Assembly: GCA_032871835.1 (NCBI GenBank)
Contig: CM065301.1
Coordinates: 37,394,405 to 37,458,404 of the forward strand
Length of the DNA stretch: 64,000 nucleotides
Direction: 5' to 3'
Source: Dipteronia dyeriana
Lineage: Eukaryota; Streptophyta; Magnoliopsida; Sapindales; Sapindaceae
Positions 33,005-43,554 of the stretch are shown in pieces; within the stretch, counting starts at the first letter, position 1; each line of letters begins with the position of its first letter. The notes beneath the pieces are model-generated. The model made no database searches and was not told the DNA's origin. It worked only from the letters and a program-made list of their open reading frames with translations. A program made the position numbers and the translations under genes.

Positions 33005-34350
33005 ATGTCATCTCGAACCAAGACAGTTCAGAAGAAAAATAGTAGCAAGAGGAGAAGACCTCAAACACCCCTGAACCAGTATGTGAGCATAAAAGTGACT
33101 TCCCAAGTAATTTGGAAGACTTCATGAATTGGGAGATACATTCAGAGAGGGGTATAGACTTACAAGGCTTGGAAGATACACCTATTCCTCAGGTGGTTCA
33201 GAGAAGGGGATGGGAAACCTTAGTCAGAAGCTCGTGGCGATATTGACAACAGATTATGGCATAATTTTATGCACACATGGTACCAGATGATGTCCAACAG
33301 AATGGTTAAGAATTAGTCCAGGGAGTTGAGGTACACAACAACAGTGTCATCAATGAGTATTATAGGATCGAACTCCGTAATGATCAAGAAGTATTAGGCA
33401 TATTAAGAGAGGGGTTGACTTGGGACGAGGCTTTTGTCAAACAGAATATGGACCTTACAGATCAGTTGGTGATACACCCTATGGAGTTCTAGGTGGCTCC
33501 AGCGTATCATATAAAGCACTCCAATCTAAAGTTTGAACTTGGTTTATGGAATATATTTATATCTCACTCATTGAGACCCATGCTATACACGACCACTGTT
33601 CCATTCGAGGTAGCCATTATCCTACACTGTATTCAGAATGCCCTCCCAGTCAATGTGGGTAGCCTTATCAGATGGGAGATACTTGGGTGCGAAAAGGTTG
33701 ATAGGTAGTCACTTATTTCCTTTGCTTGATCACCGGTTTGTGCAGAAGAGTAGGTGTTGATTTTGGAAACACTTCACGGTACTGGCCCCCAGATGACATC
33801 AGAGTGAATACTTGGAACAGTTTGATCAATGAGAGGGACCTTTCAAGCAACAAAAGGAAGAATAGGAAGAAGAAAATGGGAGCATGCACTACTTCAAGTA
33901 GAGCACATTAGAAGGAGCCCAAAGTTATGGAGTTTGAGCTTGAGCAGAGGTACCTTTAGCAGCTTCCAGCACCTGCTACTGAGGATACGAATGCAGTACC
34001 TTGGCAGGCACTTATCAAGCGGATAACGAACCTTAAGACATTGGTAAACACATTGAGCTCTAATTTTTGAGTTTTAGGTGGAAAACACTATAAAGATGGA
34101 AGATCTATGGACCAACATCACCATCCTAATGAAGGTGTTGAAGGTTGTTCTGTATGAGAGAAGAGGAAGAAAAACCACCACATCAAGTGTACCTGCTAGA
34201 GGCCCAATGATCGACCCATATGAAGTAGAGCTTAGGGCAGCAAACGAGATATCCAGAAAGAAGGCCGAAGAAAGAGCAAGAGCTAAAGCAGACCTCAAAG
34301 GAAAGAGGACAACCATAGAGATCATCGAGGAGTCAGATGACGATGAGTGA
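33005..34350 (+). pseudogene. Env-position ORF of element J, putative plant transposon protein domain
   Basis: ATG at 33005 (MSSRTKTVQKKNSSKRRR, a strongly basic start). Across frameshifts it shows HSERGIDLQGLED, RRGWETLVRS, FYAHMV, NQEVLG-like sequence, then LWNIFISHSLRPM, VPFEVAIILHCIQNALPVNVG and a charged C-terminus with EIIEESDDDE. The arrangement ERGxDL - WexL - FYA - INxx/NVG fits the putative plant transposon protein domain in accessory ORFs of plant LTR elements. Its place between pol and the 3' LTR is the env-like position of Athila. No signal peptide or membrane span is obvious. Several stops make it a pseudogene. Confidence 0.6.
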
Positions 34351-34846
34351 TCACCAGTCTTAACTATTTTCATATTGTTTTAGCTTTTCATTCGAACTAT
34401 ACTTTTACATTTGCTTTAAGGATTAGTTGCTAGGATGATTTTATTTTCATTTCATTTTTGTTTGGTTTTTAGTGTTGGATAATATTTTGGGATGCTTGTG
34501 GATATTATTTTGCTTAGAATTTAGAGCATATTTTTGGACATATTGTCTATCTCATTTGTTTTTGGTGAATGTTGCCATCTTGTAGTGAAGTGCTCAACGA
34601 GGGTTCTTTTATCTCTTGGGAAGACCCAACAACAATTTGTAAGTCAATGAGGATGAGCAAGCCAAGAGTGCTTATAAAAATAGCGAAAGGCTCTATCTTC
34701 AAAGGGAGTTCTTACCACCTTTACATTTATTTATTAAAAAATAAGAATAAAAAATCCATCCCCATCTCAAGTCTCAACTTCATTTCAACATTAAATTAAA
34801 TAAAAATAAAAATAAAAATAAAAAACTACGTCTTCAACATTACCAT
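34351..34846 (+). other. Element J 3' non-coding piece
   Basis: No gene. 34600-34720 (gaagacccaacaacaattt ... ccaagagtgcttataaaaa) resembles 140-260 at the window start. An AAAAT repeat precedes the E LTR at 34847. Confidence 0.6.
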
Positions 34847-35714
34847 TGTTATATGTATTTTTCGTCAGTATGACACATCAGCAAAAGTAGCAGGTAATGC
34901 AGAAATATAGTGATTCCACATCATCAAACGTCAACCAGTCAACTAGAGGGACATTGGCCAATGACATTTCATCAAAAAAATTGATATGGAAGTTAGAAGC
35001 GTATGCTCCAAGTAATCCAGTAAAACAAGTCTTAATGAGCGAAGATCTCTACTCAGCGAGATTTACTCGGCCAAAATAGGAAATATGACCGTATCATGAC
35101 ACGCCATATCAAGCGAAGATTCAATCAGATACTAAATCTAAGAATCATACTCCAATAAGGGAGTATTCCTATTTCCCATTCAGTATAACAGAATTCTAAT
35201 TAGGAAGAAACTCATAGCTTCCAGAAGGATAAACACCAAACGATAAATAAGTCCTAAACGGACTATATTACTAGAATCCTACAAAGATTCTAATTAATAA
35301 ATTCACCAATCGTACGACAAGAAATAGGGAAACCATAGATCGAACCATATAAATACATCCATGTATTCATTAAATCAGAACAAGATCATAATCAACATGA
35401 GCTACCATCTGAGAGAAAAGCGAGTATTGAGTGTTGTAATTATTCTATTCTTAGTGGATCGATTCTCACCGTCACTGGCATCGTGGATGTTTTCCCGTCT
35501 TGGGGTTTTACCATGTAAAACATTAGTTGTATTTGATTTATTCTTTATTTCCTACTCTTCTACATTATTATTCTCAAATACGAACAAGTCGTATCACATC
35601 CACGTGGAGAAAGAGGCTTTGATCATTCAACACTTGATTGGCCAAAGCTTTGATCTGCCTACGTGTTAATGTTTGGCGGTTGAATTTTCGACGATCCAAA
35701 AGTCACCATCAACA
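34847..35714 (+). repeat. Element E 5' LTR (868 bp)
   Basis: TGTTATATGTATTTT ... TCAACA. The first 48 bp match the 3' LTR start at 37955 with scattered changes. A TATA box TATAAATA lies at 35348-35355. No gene inside is supported. Confidence 0.85.
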
Positions 35715-35715
35715 A

Positions 35716-35735
35716 TTGGCACTAGAAAGAGGGGG
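35716..35735 (+). other. Primer-binding site region of element E
   Basis: TTGGCACTAGAAAGAGGGGG follows the LTR end after one base and parallels TTGGCGCTAGAAGGTGGGG at 39628 in element F. I cannot name the tRNA with confidence. Confidence 0.6.
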
Positions 35736-36033
35736 TGAACTCAACTTCGAGGAACCCTCATGTACAGACTACGGAAAATTTTGATGTGGATCCTACATCT
35801 GAACACCATAGCAAATGACCATTGGAAGCGTTAGGGGGTGGATCATCAACAGTTCCTGCAGCAAGAGGCAAGGTCATGATGAAATTAAGAGGTAGAATAT
35901 TGAAAGAGCAGTTCTCACAAAGCTTCATGGTGCCCATAATCGGCCTGAGGAATTGCTTTCCCATTCCAACAACTAACAAAACCAAAGTTGTCACAAGTTA
36001 CAGAACTTCTGACCTTCACGAACTAAAGTGAGT

Positions 36034-36560
36034 ATAACTCTCTCTATAAAACTCGGAATCACAAACCGTAAAAACTATTGAAAACTATACCTCCAGACCT
36101 TCCTAAGAATATATGGTCCGCAACCTAGTTCGATTCATGCAATATTTGTGTCCCCCATAACACTGCAACAAGCAACTCGCGGATGATTTTCTGATCTGAC
36201 CGCCTAAATAGTCATATCTCCCTCCATAGAACTCGGATTCATGAGTCGTAAAAACTGATGGAAACTAGAAATCTAAAGATTTCCAAGTATATATGGTTCG
36301 GAGCCTACTGAAATCTGAGTAATGTTTAGTGGCTCCCGTAATATTGAAGAAGATAGATCACTGACAAATTTCTGATCTGACTATCAAGCACTAAAACAGA
36401 CATATCTCCCTATACGAAAGTCAAAATCATAAACCGTGAATTTTTCTATAAACTAGATGCGCGTATCTTTCCGGGGATATATGGTCCACAACACAATTCA
36501 TTTCGAGGAATATTTGACAACCTCCAGAACATTGTAATCCAGCAAAAGAGAAAAATGGAC
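36034..36560. repeat. About 180-bp tandem repeat, 3 diverged units, in element E
   Basis: Units begin at 36034, 36214 and 36402 with ataactctct/atatctccct, followed by actcggaatcacaaaccgt-like sequence, then a tatatggtccgcaac-like segment, and end near tttctgatctgac. The third is incomplete. No coding sense is evident. Confidence 0.85.
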
Positions 36561-36621
36561 CTAAAATCGATTCTCAGCTAAAGCTCACTCAACTCTTCGT
36601 TACCGACTAGTCCAACAACAA

Positions 36622-37016
36622 AGGATCCGAGTGTTAGTAAGATCCATTCAAAGTGGGATCTAAGCAAAGTCGAGAGATAGGATTCGAGCGTTAGTAAGAT
36701 CCATTCAAAATGGGATCTGAGCAAAGCTGAGAGATAGGATCAACACGTTAGTAAGATCCGCTCATAGTGGAATCCGAGCACCACCGAGAGATTGGATCCG
36801 AGCGTTAGTAAGATCTGCTAAAATTAGGATCCAAGCAAAGTTGAGAGAGGATCCGAGCATTAGTAAGATCCACTCAAAGTGGGATCTAAGCAAAGCCGAG
36901 AGATAGGATCCGAGCGTTAGTATGATCCACTCAAAGTGGGATCCTAGCAAAGCCAAGAGATAGTATTCGAGCGTTAGTAAGAACCGCTCAAAGATTAAAG
37001 GTTTCGAGCAAAGCTA
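36622..37016. repeat. 57-bp tandem repeat, about 7 units, in element E
   Basis: Repeating GGATCCGAGCGTTAGTAAGA-like heads followed by tccactcaaagtgggatcta and agcaaagccgagagata. Unit starts lie near 36622, 36679, 36736, 36793, 36848, 36906 and 36963. The inner ACTCAAAGTGGGATC part and the GGATCC head give weak dyad symmetry. Tandem arrays near the PPT are known in Tat-group elements. Confidence 0.9.
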
Positions 37017-37954
37017 AACAACACTAAAATGGGTCTCAGATTCACCCGAATAGGCGAGAAGATCCAGATGCTAAAATAAAGAGGGTCAAAACTTGGCGAG
37101 CATAAAAAATGACGCTTAAATGACTGAGTGAAGTATCAATAAGTTAGGACCTCCTCGGAATATAGAGACTTAAAAGCACCCGAGCACCAAATCTTAAGTG
37201 CCAATCTATTCAGCTTGTTGTGGCAGTTCAACTCACCATATCTATTCAGCTTGGGGAAATAACTTAACATGTTGTTGATATTCCATTAGGCTCATTGCCT
37301 CTTTACCTCTTCAATAAAAAAAATGCCAAGCTCATCCCAGTGTATGACTAGTTCAAAAAAAAGGGAGAACTCAAAAATCAAGGCTCGTGGAGACAGCAGT
37401 TCATCGAACACGATTAGAACCAAATGCAAGTAAGACTTTACAATTATGTTTATATAAACAAAGTACTTTTTTGATGTCAGGAATACTAGTTAGAAGGCCT
37501 TAAAAAAGAAGGGTATACCACGTACCAAATCTATATAGCACAGAAGTGGACGCCTGGGCATTACTAAATTTACAAGGAAAAAATTATAAGAAATGAGGAG
37601 TTAAAGGATATATCTAAGTCTCCCGTCTCAACATTTCTTTTGACACCTTCTACAAGAGAGCCATAAAAAAAATCATATGTTGATTACTTAAAAGGATGAT
37701 TGATCATTTGGCAATTAGACATGGTCCGACCAGACTAAGTGCAAGTTCATATCACAATAAACTATTCAAAGGCATCTCAGTGACCAGATCTATATCCCAA
37801 AGACATTGGCAGATATGTCCATAAATGTATCTCAGCAACATAACCGGTCTTGAAGATTATCAGTTTGCAAGAGTAAAAAAATAATCAGAGGAGTTCAATT
37901 CAAATCCCCTTCGTAGAGTCGTCAAGATCTCAGCCCACGAATTTGAGGGGGTAT
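37017..37954 (+). other. Element E internal region up to the PPT
   Basis: About 0.9 kb with no supported gene. It ends with the purine-rich ATTTGAGGGGGTAT (37941-37954) directly before the LTR start TGTTATTTGTA at 37955. Confidence 0.7.
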
Positions 37955-38002
37955 TGTTATTTGTACTTTTTGTCAGTATGACACGTACGTAAAGGTAGCA
38001 GG
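37955..38002 (+). repeat. Element E 3' LTR, first 48 bp only
   Basis: TGTTATTTGTAC...GTAGCAGG repeats the start of the LTR at 34847 and stops at about 38002, where the copia G LTR (TGGAACCCTG at 38007) begins. Confidence 0.8.
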
Positions 38003-38006
38003 ATAT

Positions 38007-38761
38007 TGGAACCCTGTTCACCGGTTACGCAGTGGAACTAAGTTTTAAAATTTTTATACAAATCATAATCTGGATCTAGGACCAGTGAACTTGGGATCGT
38101 AATTATTTTTCGGAACTAATACATACAGTATATAAACCCAAGAAATTGAAATCGATATAATCAGAAGAAGAAAATCATAAAACTCCTTACCTTTATGATA
38201 TGCTCCTATCTGAACCAATCTTACCAACGTTTGGAGGCTTCTTCACTTTACGATATGCTCTTGTCTGAACCACTCGATCTTCCTCGCTATCTCCCAGGAC
38301 TGGTAACTGCGTGCGGGCACGTCACAGTTTCAGGAACTTGAATGGAGGATGTAGAGAAATACTTGAAGAAACTCTTTCTTCTCAATTTGGTGTATTGATT
38401 TCAAGCACATAGGAATTGCATCTCATGCAAAAAATATATTGACAGATGTGATTCCGTATTTAAAAACAATATATATCAAATATATATGTATATAGTATTT
38501 CTCATGCACCCTTTTTGATGACAGAGCAAGCACTTGATGTTTTAATAAAAATATGCCTCTCCCCTGTTGTGATAATGCGTTAATATATATATATATATAT
38601 ATTTGATTTTTTTTAATAGATTCAACACCCACAATTGCTTTTGTGTGTATGTATCAATAGTTGTGTTGATTCACGCATCCAGTGTTTGTATCATATACCA
38701 ACACATATACATGTGCATTAATTTTATCTTTTTAAAATTTTAAAACATATATATCATATAT
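38007..38761 (-). repeat. Copia G 3' LTR, left part
   Basis: Its left end TGGAACCCTGTTC looks like an inverted copia U5 end (…GAACAGGGTTCCA). It has no coding sequence. It is followed exactly by the F LTR start. I infer it is continuous with 50413-51825, the two halves having been separated by insertion of F. No second LTR copy is available to prove this. Confidence 0.5.
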
Positions 38762-39626
38762 TGTCGTCTGTGGATTTCACCAAGCATACACGTCATCAAT
38801 AAGAGGGAGAAAGTTACCAGATGGACGTCCAAATAAGCACTTAGGAAACATCCTACGAGGCGTCATTAAGGAGAAGAAACCCGAGTAAAAAAGTATCAAG
38901 GCAAGACCTACTTGGAATCAGCTAAAACAATTAAACTTACTCGGGGTGAGTAAAAAAACATTTTTCACTCGGATCATGAGACGTCATTCGAACCAGCATA
39001 CTTAACATTATACTCAGGATAAGCACGACAACCGAGTAAGAAGCTTAGAGAGTACTCCATAAGTCCAGTCAAAAGGCTCCTTATTAAAGAAGGATTCTAA
39101 AGAAAGAGAATGTTAAGCATAAAGAGTTCCTCCTCCGAGAACACTTCTGATTCTCCAAGAAGTATATACTCTTATAAGGAAATAAGTCCTAATCGGACTA
39201 TGCTGCTATAATCGCATTTAATATCATTACTACCTTTTGAAACAGGAAAGAAGACAAATCTACTTCAAACGAGTAACCGAAATCACAATTAAATACAAAG
39301 ATCATGTATTACTTGTAAAAGGCAGATTAGGGTTCTATAAAACGTATAAATAGACCCATAATCTCATATAGACGATATAGCAGACACAGCAGTGATACAA
39401 AAATTATTAAAAGAGAGAAAGAGAGATCGAGGGTTGTAATTACTTTCTTCATAGTGGATTTTGGCTAGGTGAATCATATAACCACTCGTGGATGTTTCTC
39501 CGATCACTGGAGTTTTACGACGTAAAACTTGTGTCTTTTTACTTCCTTTTTCTCTCTTCTTTGATTTTTAGCTAAAATCCGGTCCTTGTTGGCTTTTCTG
39601 ACAAAATCCAGAAATGAACGTCAACA
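38762..39626 (+). repeat. Element F 5' LTR (865 bp)
   Basis: TGTCGTCTGTGGATTTCACC ... GTCAACA, matched by 49591-50412. A TATA box TATAAATA lies at 39345-39352; a second TATAAAA lies 9 bp upstream. Confidence 0.92.
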
Positions 39627-39627
39627 A

Positions 39628-39646
39628 TTGGCGCTAGAAGGTGGGG
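39628..39646 (+). other. Primer-binding site region of element F
   Basis: TTGGCGCTAGAAGGTGGGG begins one base after the LTR. This TGGCGC...AGAAGG form is common in Tat-group elements. The tRNA is not assigned. Confidence 0.75.
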
Positions 39647-39676
39647 CGTGTCGAACCTCCGACCTTGTTAAAAGCG

Positions 39677-41271
39677 ATGGCAAGAAGTAGAAGTAGTTCA
39701 GGGAATGGCCAAAAATCACTAGGCGATTTCCATGTTGCAAACACGTCACGAGATCCTGCAGCAAACTTAGAAAACCAGCCTGCACACCAGGCAGGGATCC
39801 AACAAGTGCCTCCAACCAACAGAGATCTGACGCTGCGTTTCTAAGAGGCATTGCAGTAATTGGTGACAGACGCAGCAAGGGAAGGGGTTGATCTACTGGC
39901 TGCAGGAGCACATACTCCTAATTCTGCACCCGTAAAGCTCCGTTCGGTGTTGGTTGGGCCAGGAATAATTATGCCAAAAACCAAAAGGAACTCTTCCCCA
40001 ATCCACCCGGCTGGACAGAAAACATCTGAAGAGGAACAACCTCTCCAGAGGCTAGACCACAATCAAACAGTACGGGCCAGATATCGTAAATAAGACCAGT
40101 GCAGAGGTCGATCATCATCAGATGACAGTGATCAACACCATCACAAACGTCATCATGGAGTCACACGAGAGGTCCGGCATCAGAGTGAAGAGTCTGAGAA
40201 AAGAATGACAATAACCCAGCGGTTTAACCGTCGGGGAAGTCCGATGGGAAATAGAGATGTTACAATCCAGAGCCTAACTCCAGAAGTAGAGAATAACAGG
40301 CATCAGATGGAAGCGTTGGTCAGACGTTATGGCTATAACGATCTATCCGATGATGACTCTGACAGTCCATTCACCGTGGAAATTTTGCAGACCCCTTTCC
40401 CAGAAAGATTCAGGATGCTGCATATGGAGCAATTCAGAAAATATACAGATCCAAAGGAGCACGTTAGCGCTATAAAAGTGCCATGGCTTAATATGCCCGC
40501 AGTGACCCCCTATTGCGTCTCAACTTTCCGCAAACACTAGGAGACACAGGGTCAAGATGGTTCAAGTGACTACCCCCGGTGAGCATCGAAAATTTCAGCG
40601 AACTAAGCAGAAGCTTCTCAAGGTAATTTATGAGCAATGTTCACAAGAAAAAGTCGGTGGCCTACCCCTCTCAAATAAAGCAGGGGAAGGACGAGTCATT
40701 AAAGAAATACTTAGGCCGATTCGGCCAAGCAGTATCAGAAATTGGCAGTGCAAACGATGAAGCAATTATTGCTGCTTTCACCAATAACTTGCAAAATGGA
40801 CGGCTATCCTTTGATTTGAGAAGAGCACGGCTGACCAGGTATGCTGACATGATGGATATGGCAGGAGGATATGCACTGGCCGAAGAAGTAGAGTTAGCTA
40901 CAAGAGGGAGCTATATGCACGGAGGAAAGCCTGAACAGAAGGATGCTAAATCCAAGGGGCAGAATCAAAAGGAAAAGCTAAAAGGGAACGACAAGGAGAA
41001 CAACAAGGATGAAGGTAATGGGCAGAATACCAAACAGTCCACAGATAAATACCGAGGCAGATAGACCAATTACACCCCTCTTCGAAAAAAACGAGAAGAA
41101 ATTCTAGCCATCCTAGAAGAGAAGAATATGGTCCAAGAACCGCGGTGACAGTCTCAGTTTGCCTGGAAAGATACAACCAAGTATTGCAGGTTTCACAAGG
41201 AAACCGGGCACGAGACATCAAAGTGTTACCAGCTCAAAGATTACATAGAGACTCTCATTCGGGAAGGGCAT
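39677..41271 (+). pseudogene. gag: Element F gag
   Basis: ATG at 39677 (MARSRSSSGNGQKSLGD). After stops near 39841 and 40090 come PFTVEILQTPFPERFRM and TDPKEHVSAIKV, the start of the Tat capsid region. The middle (40480-40630) is scrambled by stops and frameshifts. It resumes with KQGKDESLKKYLGRFGQA, RRARLTRYADMMDMAGGY, a Lys/Gln/Asn-rich tail and the knuckle CRFHKETGHETSKC near 41185-41226. It would form the particle. It is broken by at least four stops. Confidence 0.85.
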
Positions 41272-42156
41272 TTGCTGGATATAATCTTAAAAAAAGATGA
41301 GAAATCAGAAGCTAAGAAAGAAGTTAAAGTTGATCATTCTGGAAGAAATCAAAAGGCCCGTCCCGAAGCCAATCAGATAATACATACAATTTTCGGAGGA
41401 CCCTCTATTGGGAGAAGCAACCGAGAACGAAATCAGGAAATTAGAGAAGCAATAGAAGCAAAGAATAACTTCGATGTAAACTCGGTTGAGCCAGACTCGA
41501 AAAGGGTAAAGGAAGGATGGGACCCAATAGTCTTTACAGAGGCAGATTCCCATGGCGTCGATGTTCGGCCTAATGACGCTTTGGTTATAAGTGCCCGGAT
41601 TGGCCATAGGGAAGTCCGGAGAATTTTAATAGATAATGGGAGTTCAGCAGACATCCTAAGCGTGACCGTATACGACCAGCTAAGACTAGACCGAAAAGAT
41701 TTACAGCCTTTCCATACTCCATTAAGAGGGTTTGGAGGGATAGAGTTCAGGTCACTCAGGACGGTAAAACTACCCGTAAAGAGAGGAACGACACCATGCC
41801 AGAGGACTGTTCTGCTCGACATCTTGGTAGTTGATTTGGACAATTGGCCGTATAATGCATTATTGGGTCGGCCATTCCTGAATAAAACAAGGGTCGTGAC
41901 AGCCACTTATGCATTAATGATCAAGTTCCTAACAGAACAAGGGGTTGGGATAGTCAAGGGTTCCCAAGAGATGGTCCGAAGAGCAAACCTGTCAGTATAC
42001 AAAGACAAGCATGATGCTGAAAAATTGTGCACCATAGTGCAACCAAATCAGTGTAAAGATTCCTTGTTATTCAAACTGGATCAGATGGAGGACTCGAATG
42101 AATCCAAAACAGAATTGGTTGAAGAAGTAGTACTAAAAGAAGATGAACCGGATTAG
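41272..42156 (+). CDS. Element F aspartic protease region, open 294-codon segment
   Basis: Continuous with the end of gag: HLLDIILKKDEKSE, then IIHTIFGGPSIGRSN (a Tat signature before the protease), VISARIGHREVRRILIDNGSSADIL with catalytic Asp near 41632, and NALLGRPFLNKTR. It ends with an acidic tail (ELVEEVVLKEDEPD) and TAG. This portion of the polyprotein has no internal stop, and the catalytic DNGSS is intact. The frame continues into RT beyond the stop at 42154. Confidence 0.85.
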   Translation: MLDIILKKDEKSEAKKEVKVDHSGRNQKARPEANQIIHTIFGGPSIGRSNRERNQEIREAIEAKNNFDVNSVEPDSKRVKEGWDPIVFTEADSHGVDVRPNDALVISARIGHREVRRILIDNGSSADILSVTVYDQLRLDRKDLQPFHTPLRGFGGIEFRSLRTVKLPVKRGTTPCQRTVLLDILVVDLDNWPYNALLGRPFLNKTRVVTATYALMIKFLTEQGVGIVKGSQEMVRRANLSVYKDKHDAEKLCTIVQPNQCKDSLLFKLDQMEDSNESKTELVEEVVLKEDEPD

Positions 42157-42177
42157 AAAATCAAGATCGGGGCTAAC

Positions 42178-42834
42178 TTGGATGGAAAAGTCAAGCAAGA
42201 CCTAACCAATCTGCTTAGAGAGTACAAAGATGTGTTCGCTTGGAGTCACGAAGATATGATCGGAATAGATGCCCGAGTAATATCCCACCACCTCGCAGTT
42301 AACCCGAATGCAAAACCAGTAATACAAAAGAGAAGATCGTTCAATCCTGAAAGAAGTCAAGCAATCAAACAAGAGGTGGAAAAGCTACTGGCAACTGGAT
42401 CAATCAGAGAAGTCAGCTACCCTCAGTGGGTTGCCAACGTAGTCCTCGTCCAAAAGAAAAATGGACAATGGAGGATGTGCGTAGATTTCACGGATCTGAA
42501 CAAGGCATGCCTAAAGGATAGCTTCCCACTTCCAAAGATAGACCAGCTAGTGGATGCCATAGCAGGTCATGAATTGCTCAGCTTCATGGACGCTTACTCG
42601 GGATACAATCAGATCCGAATGAGCAAAGCTGATGAAGAAAAAACAGCTTTCACAATGGATCAGGGTTTATATTGCTACATAGTAATGCCCTTCGGTTTAA
42701 AAAATGCAGAGGCTACGTATCAAAGGTTGGTCAACAAAATCTTCACTCGGCAAATAGGAAGAAACATGGAAGTGTATATTGATGACATGTTGACTGAAAG
42801 TGTCTTGGCAGATAAGCATGCCCAGGACCTCTGA
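42178..42834 (+). CDS. Element F reverse transcriptase, open segment
   Basis: 218 codons from MDGKVKQDLTNLL, containing DVFAWSHEDMIGID, VAN-VVLVQKKNGQWRMCVDF (first catalytic Asp), FMDAYSGYNQI, AFTMDQGLYCYIVMPFGLKN and the catalytic YIDDM near 42774. All RT blocks are present. A TGA, which looks like a CGA to TGA change at an Arg site, ends it at 42832. The thumb follows in the next feature. Confidence 0.9.
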   Translation: MDGKVKQDLTNLLREYKDVFAWSHEDMIGIDARVISHHLAVNPNAKPVIQKRRSFNPERSQAIKQEVEKLLATGSIREVSYPQWVANVVLVQKKNGQWRMCVDFTDLNKACLKDSFPLPKIDQLVDAIAGHELLSFMDAYSGYNQIRMSKADEEKTAFTMDQGLYCYIVMPFGLKNAEATYQRLVNKIFTRQIGRNMEVYIDDMLTESVLADKHAQDL

Positions 42835-43554
42835 GAGACATTTGATGTCCTAAGAAGATACTAGATAAAACTAAACCCGAACAAATGTTTATTCGGAGTC
42901 CCTTTGGGAAAATTCTTGGGTTTTCTAGTTCACCAATGAGGAATCGAAGTTAATCCCGAGAAGATCCAGGTCTTGCAAAAAAAGACCTCACCCAAAACAT
43001 TGAAAGAAGTACAGCGCTTAACAGGGTTTTTAGCTTCCTTGGGAAGATTCATCTCGAGGGCTACAGACAGGTGCACACCCTTTTTCAAGATAATCAAAAA
43101 AGGGAAAGGACTCGAGTGGAATAAAGAGTGCGACCAGGCATTCTTAAAAATAAAAGAGTATCTGGCACAAGCACCAGTTCTCTCAAAACCGTAAAAAGGG
43201 GAAATACTTCAGCTGTATCTATCAATAACCGAGCTTGCAGCAAGTTCAGTCTTAGTCAGAACAGAAGATGGAGTGCAGAAACTAGTGTATTATACCAGCA
43301 AGGAACTCTTACCGGCTGAGGCCAGGTACTCACAGGCAGAGAATATGGCCTTAGCATTGGTTTCAGCAGCAAAAAAGTTGAGACCATACTTTCAGGCCCA
43401 TACAATCTAGGTTCTCACCAATTGCCCATTAAGACAAATTTTACAAAAGCCGGAAATATCAAGAAGACATACCAAATGGGCAATCGAGCTAAGTGAATTC
43501 GATATTCATTATGTCCCCAGAACCTCCCTCAAAGGACAAGTTGTGGCAGACTTC
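42835..43554 (+). pseudogene. Element F RT thumb/connection and first RNase H
   Basis: Encodes LNPNKCLFGVPLGKFLGFLV, TGFLASLGRFISRATDRC and LEWNKECDQAFLKIKEYLA, then LVYYTSKELLPAEARYSQAE and HTKWAIELSEFDIHYVPRTS. Stops are TAG near 42863, TGA near 42938 (Arg site), TAA near 43193 and TAG near 43409 (Gln site). This is the retroviral-type RNase H that follows RT. Confidence 0.85.

Larger units (their letters stand above)
27232..34846 (+). mobile_element. Athila-like Ty3/gypsy element J without RT or integrase
   Basis: Plus strand: 5' LTR (27232 to about 28835), a deaminated tRNA-Asp PBS (28855-28870), gag remnant, aspartic protease (30515-31084), a coiled-coil/CCHC module (31209-31770), a GC-rich block resembling the LTR (32230-32900), an env-position ORF (33005-34350) and a 3' non-coding part that matches 140-260. 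No RT, RNase H or integrase is visible. Its right side is interrupted by the LTR of element E at 34847 and its 3' LTR is not in the window. Confidence 0.7.
34847..38002 (+). mobile_element. Non-autonomous Tat-related LTR element E without coding sequence
   Basis: 5' LTR 34847-35714, PBS-like TTGGCACTAGAAAGAG from 35716, a 2.2-kb internal region with no gag or pol, PPT 37941-37954, and the first 48 bp of a 3' LTR (37955-38002) cut by copia G. The LTR end, PBS and U5 (gtaattattc..tagtggat, cgtggatgttt) resemble those of Tat element F, so E is probably a deletion or LARD-type derivative of the same lineage. The interior holds two tandem arrays. Confidence 0.8.

Noticed and set aside
36622..37016. 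CRISPR-like regular array
   Set aside because: Units are head-to-tail degenerate repeats without unique spacers, inside a plant LTR element.
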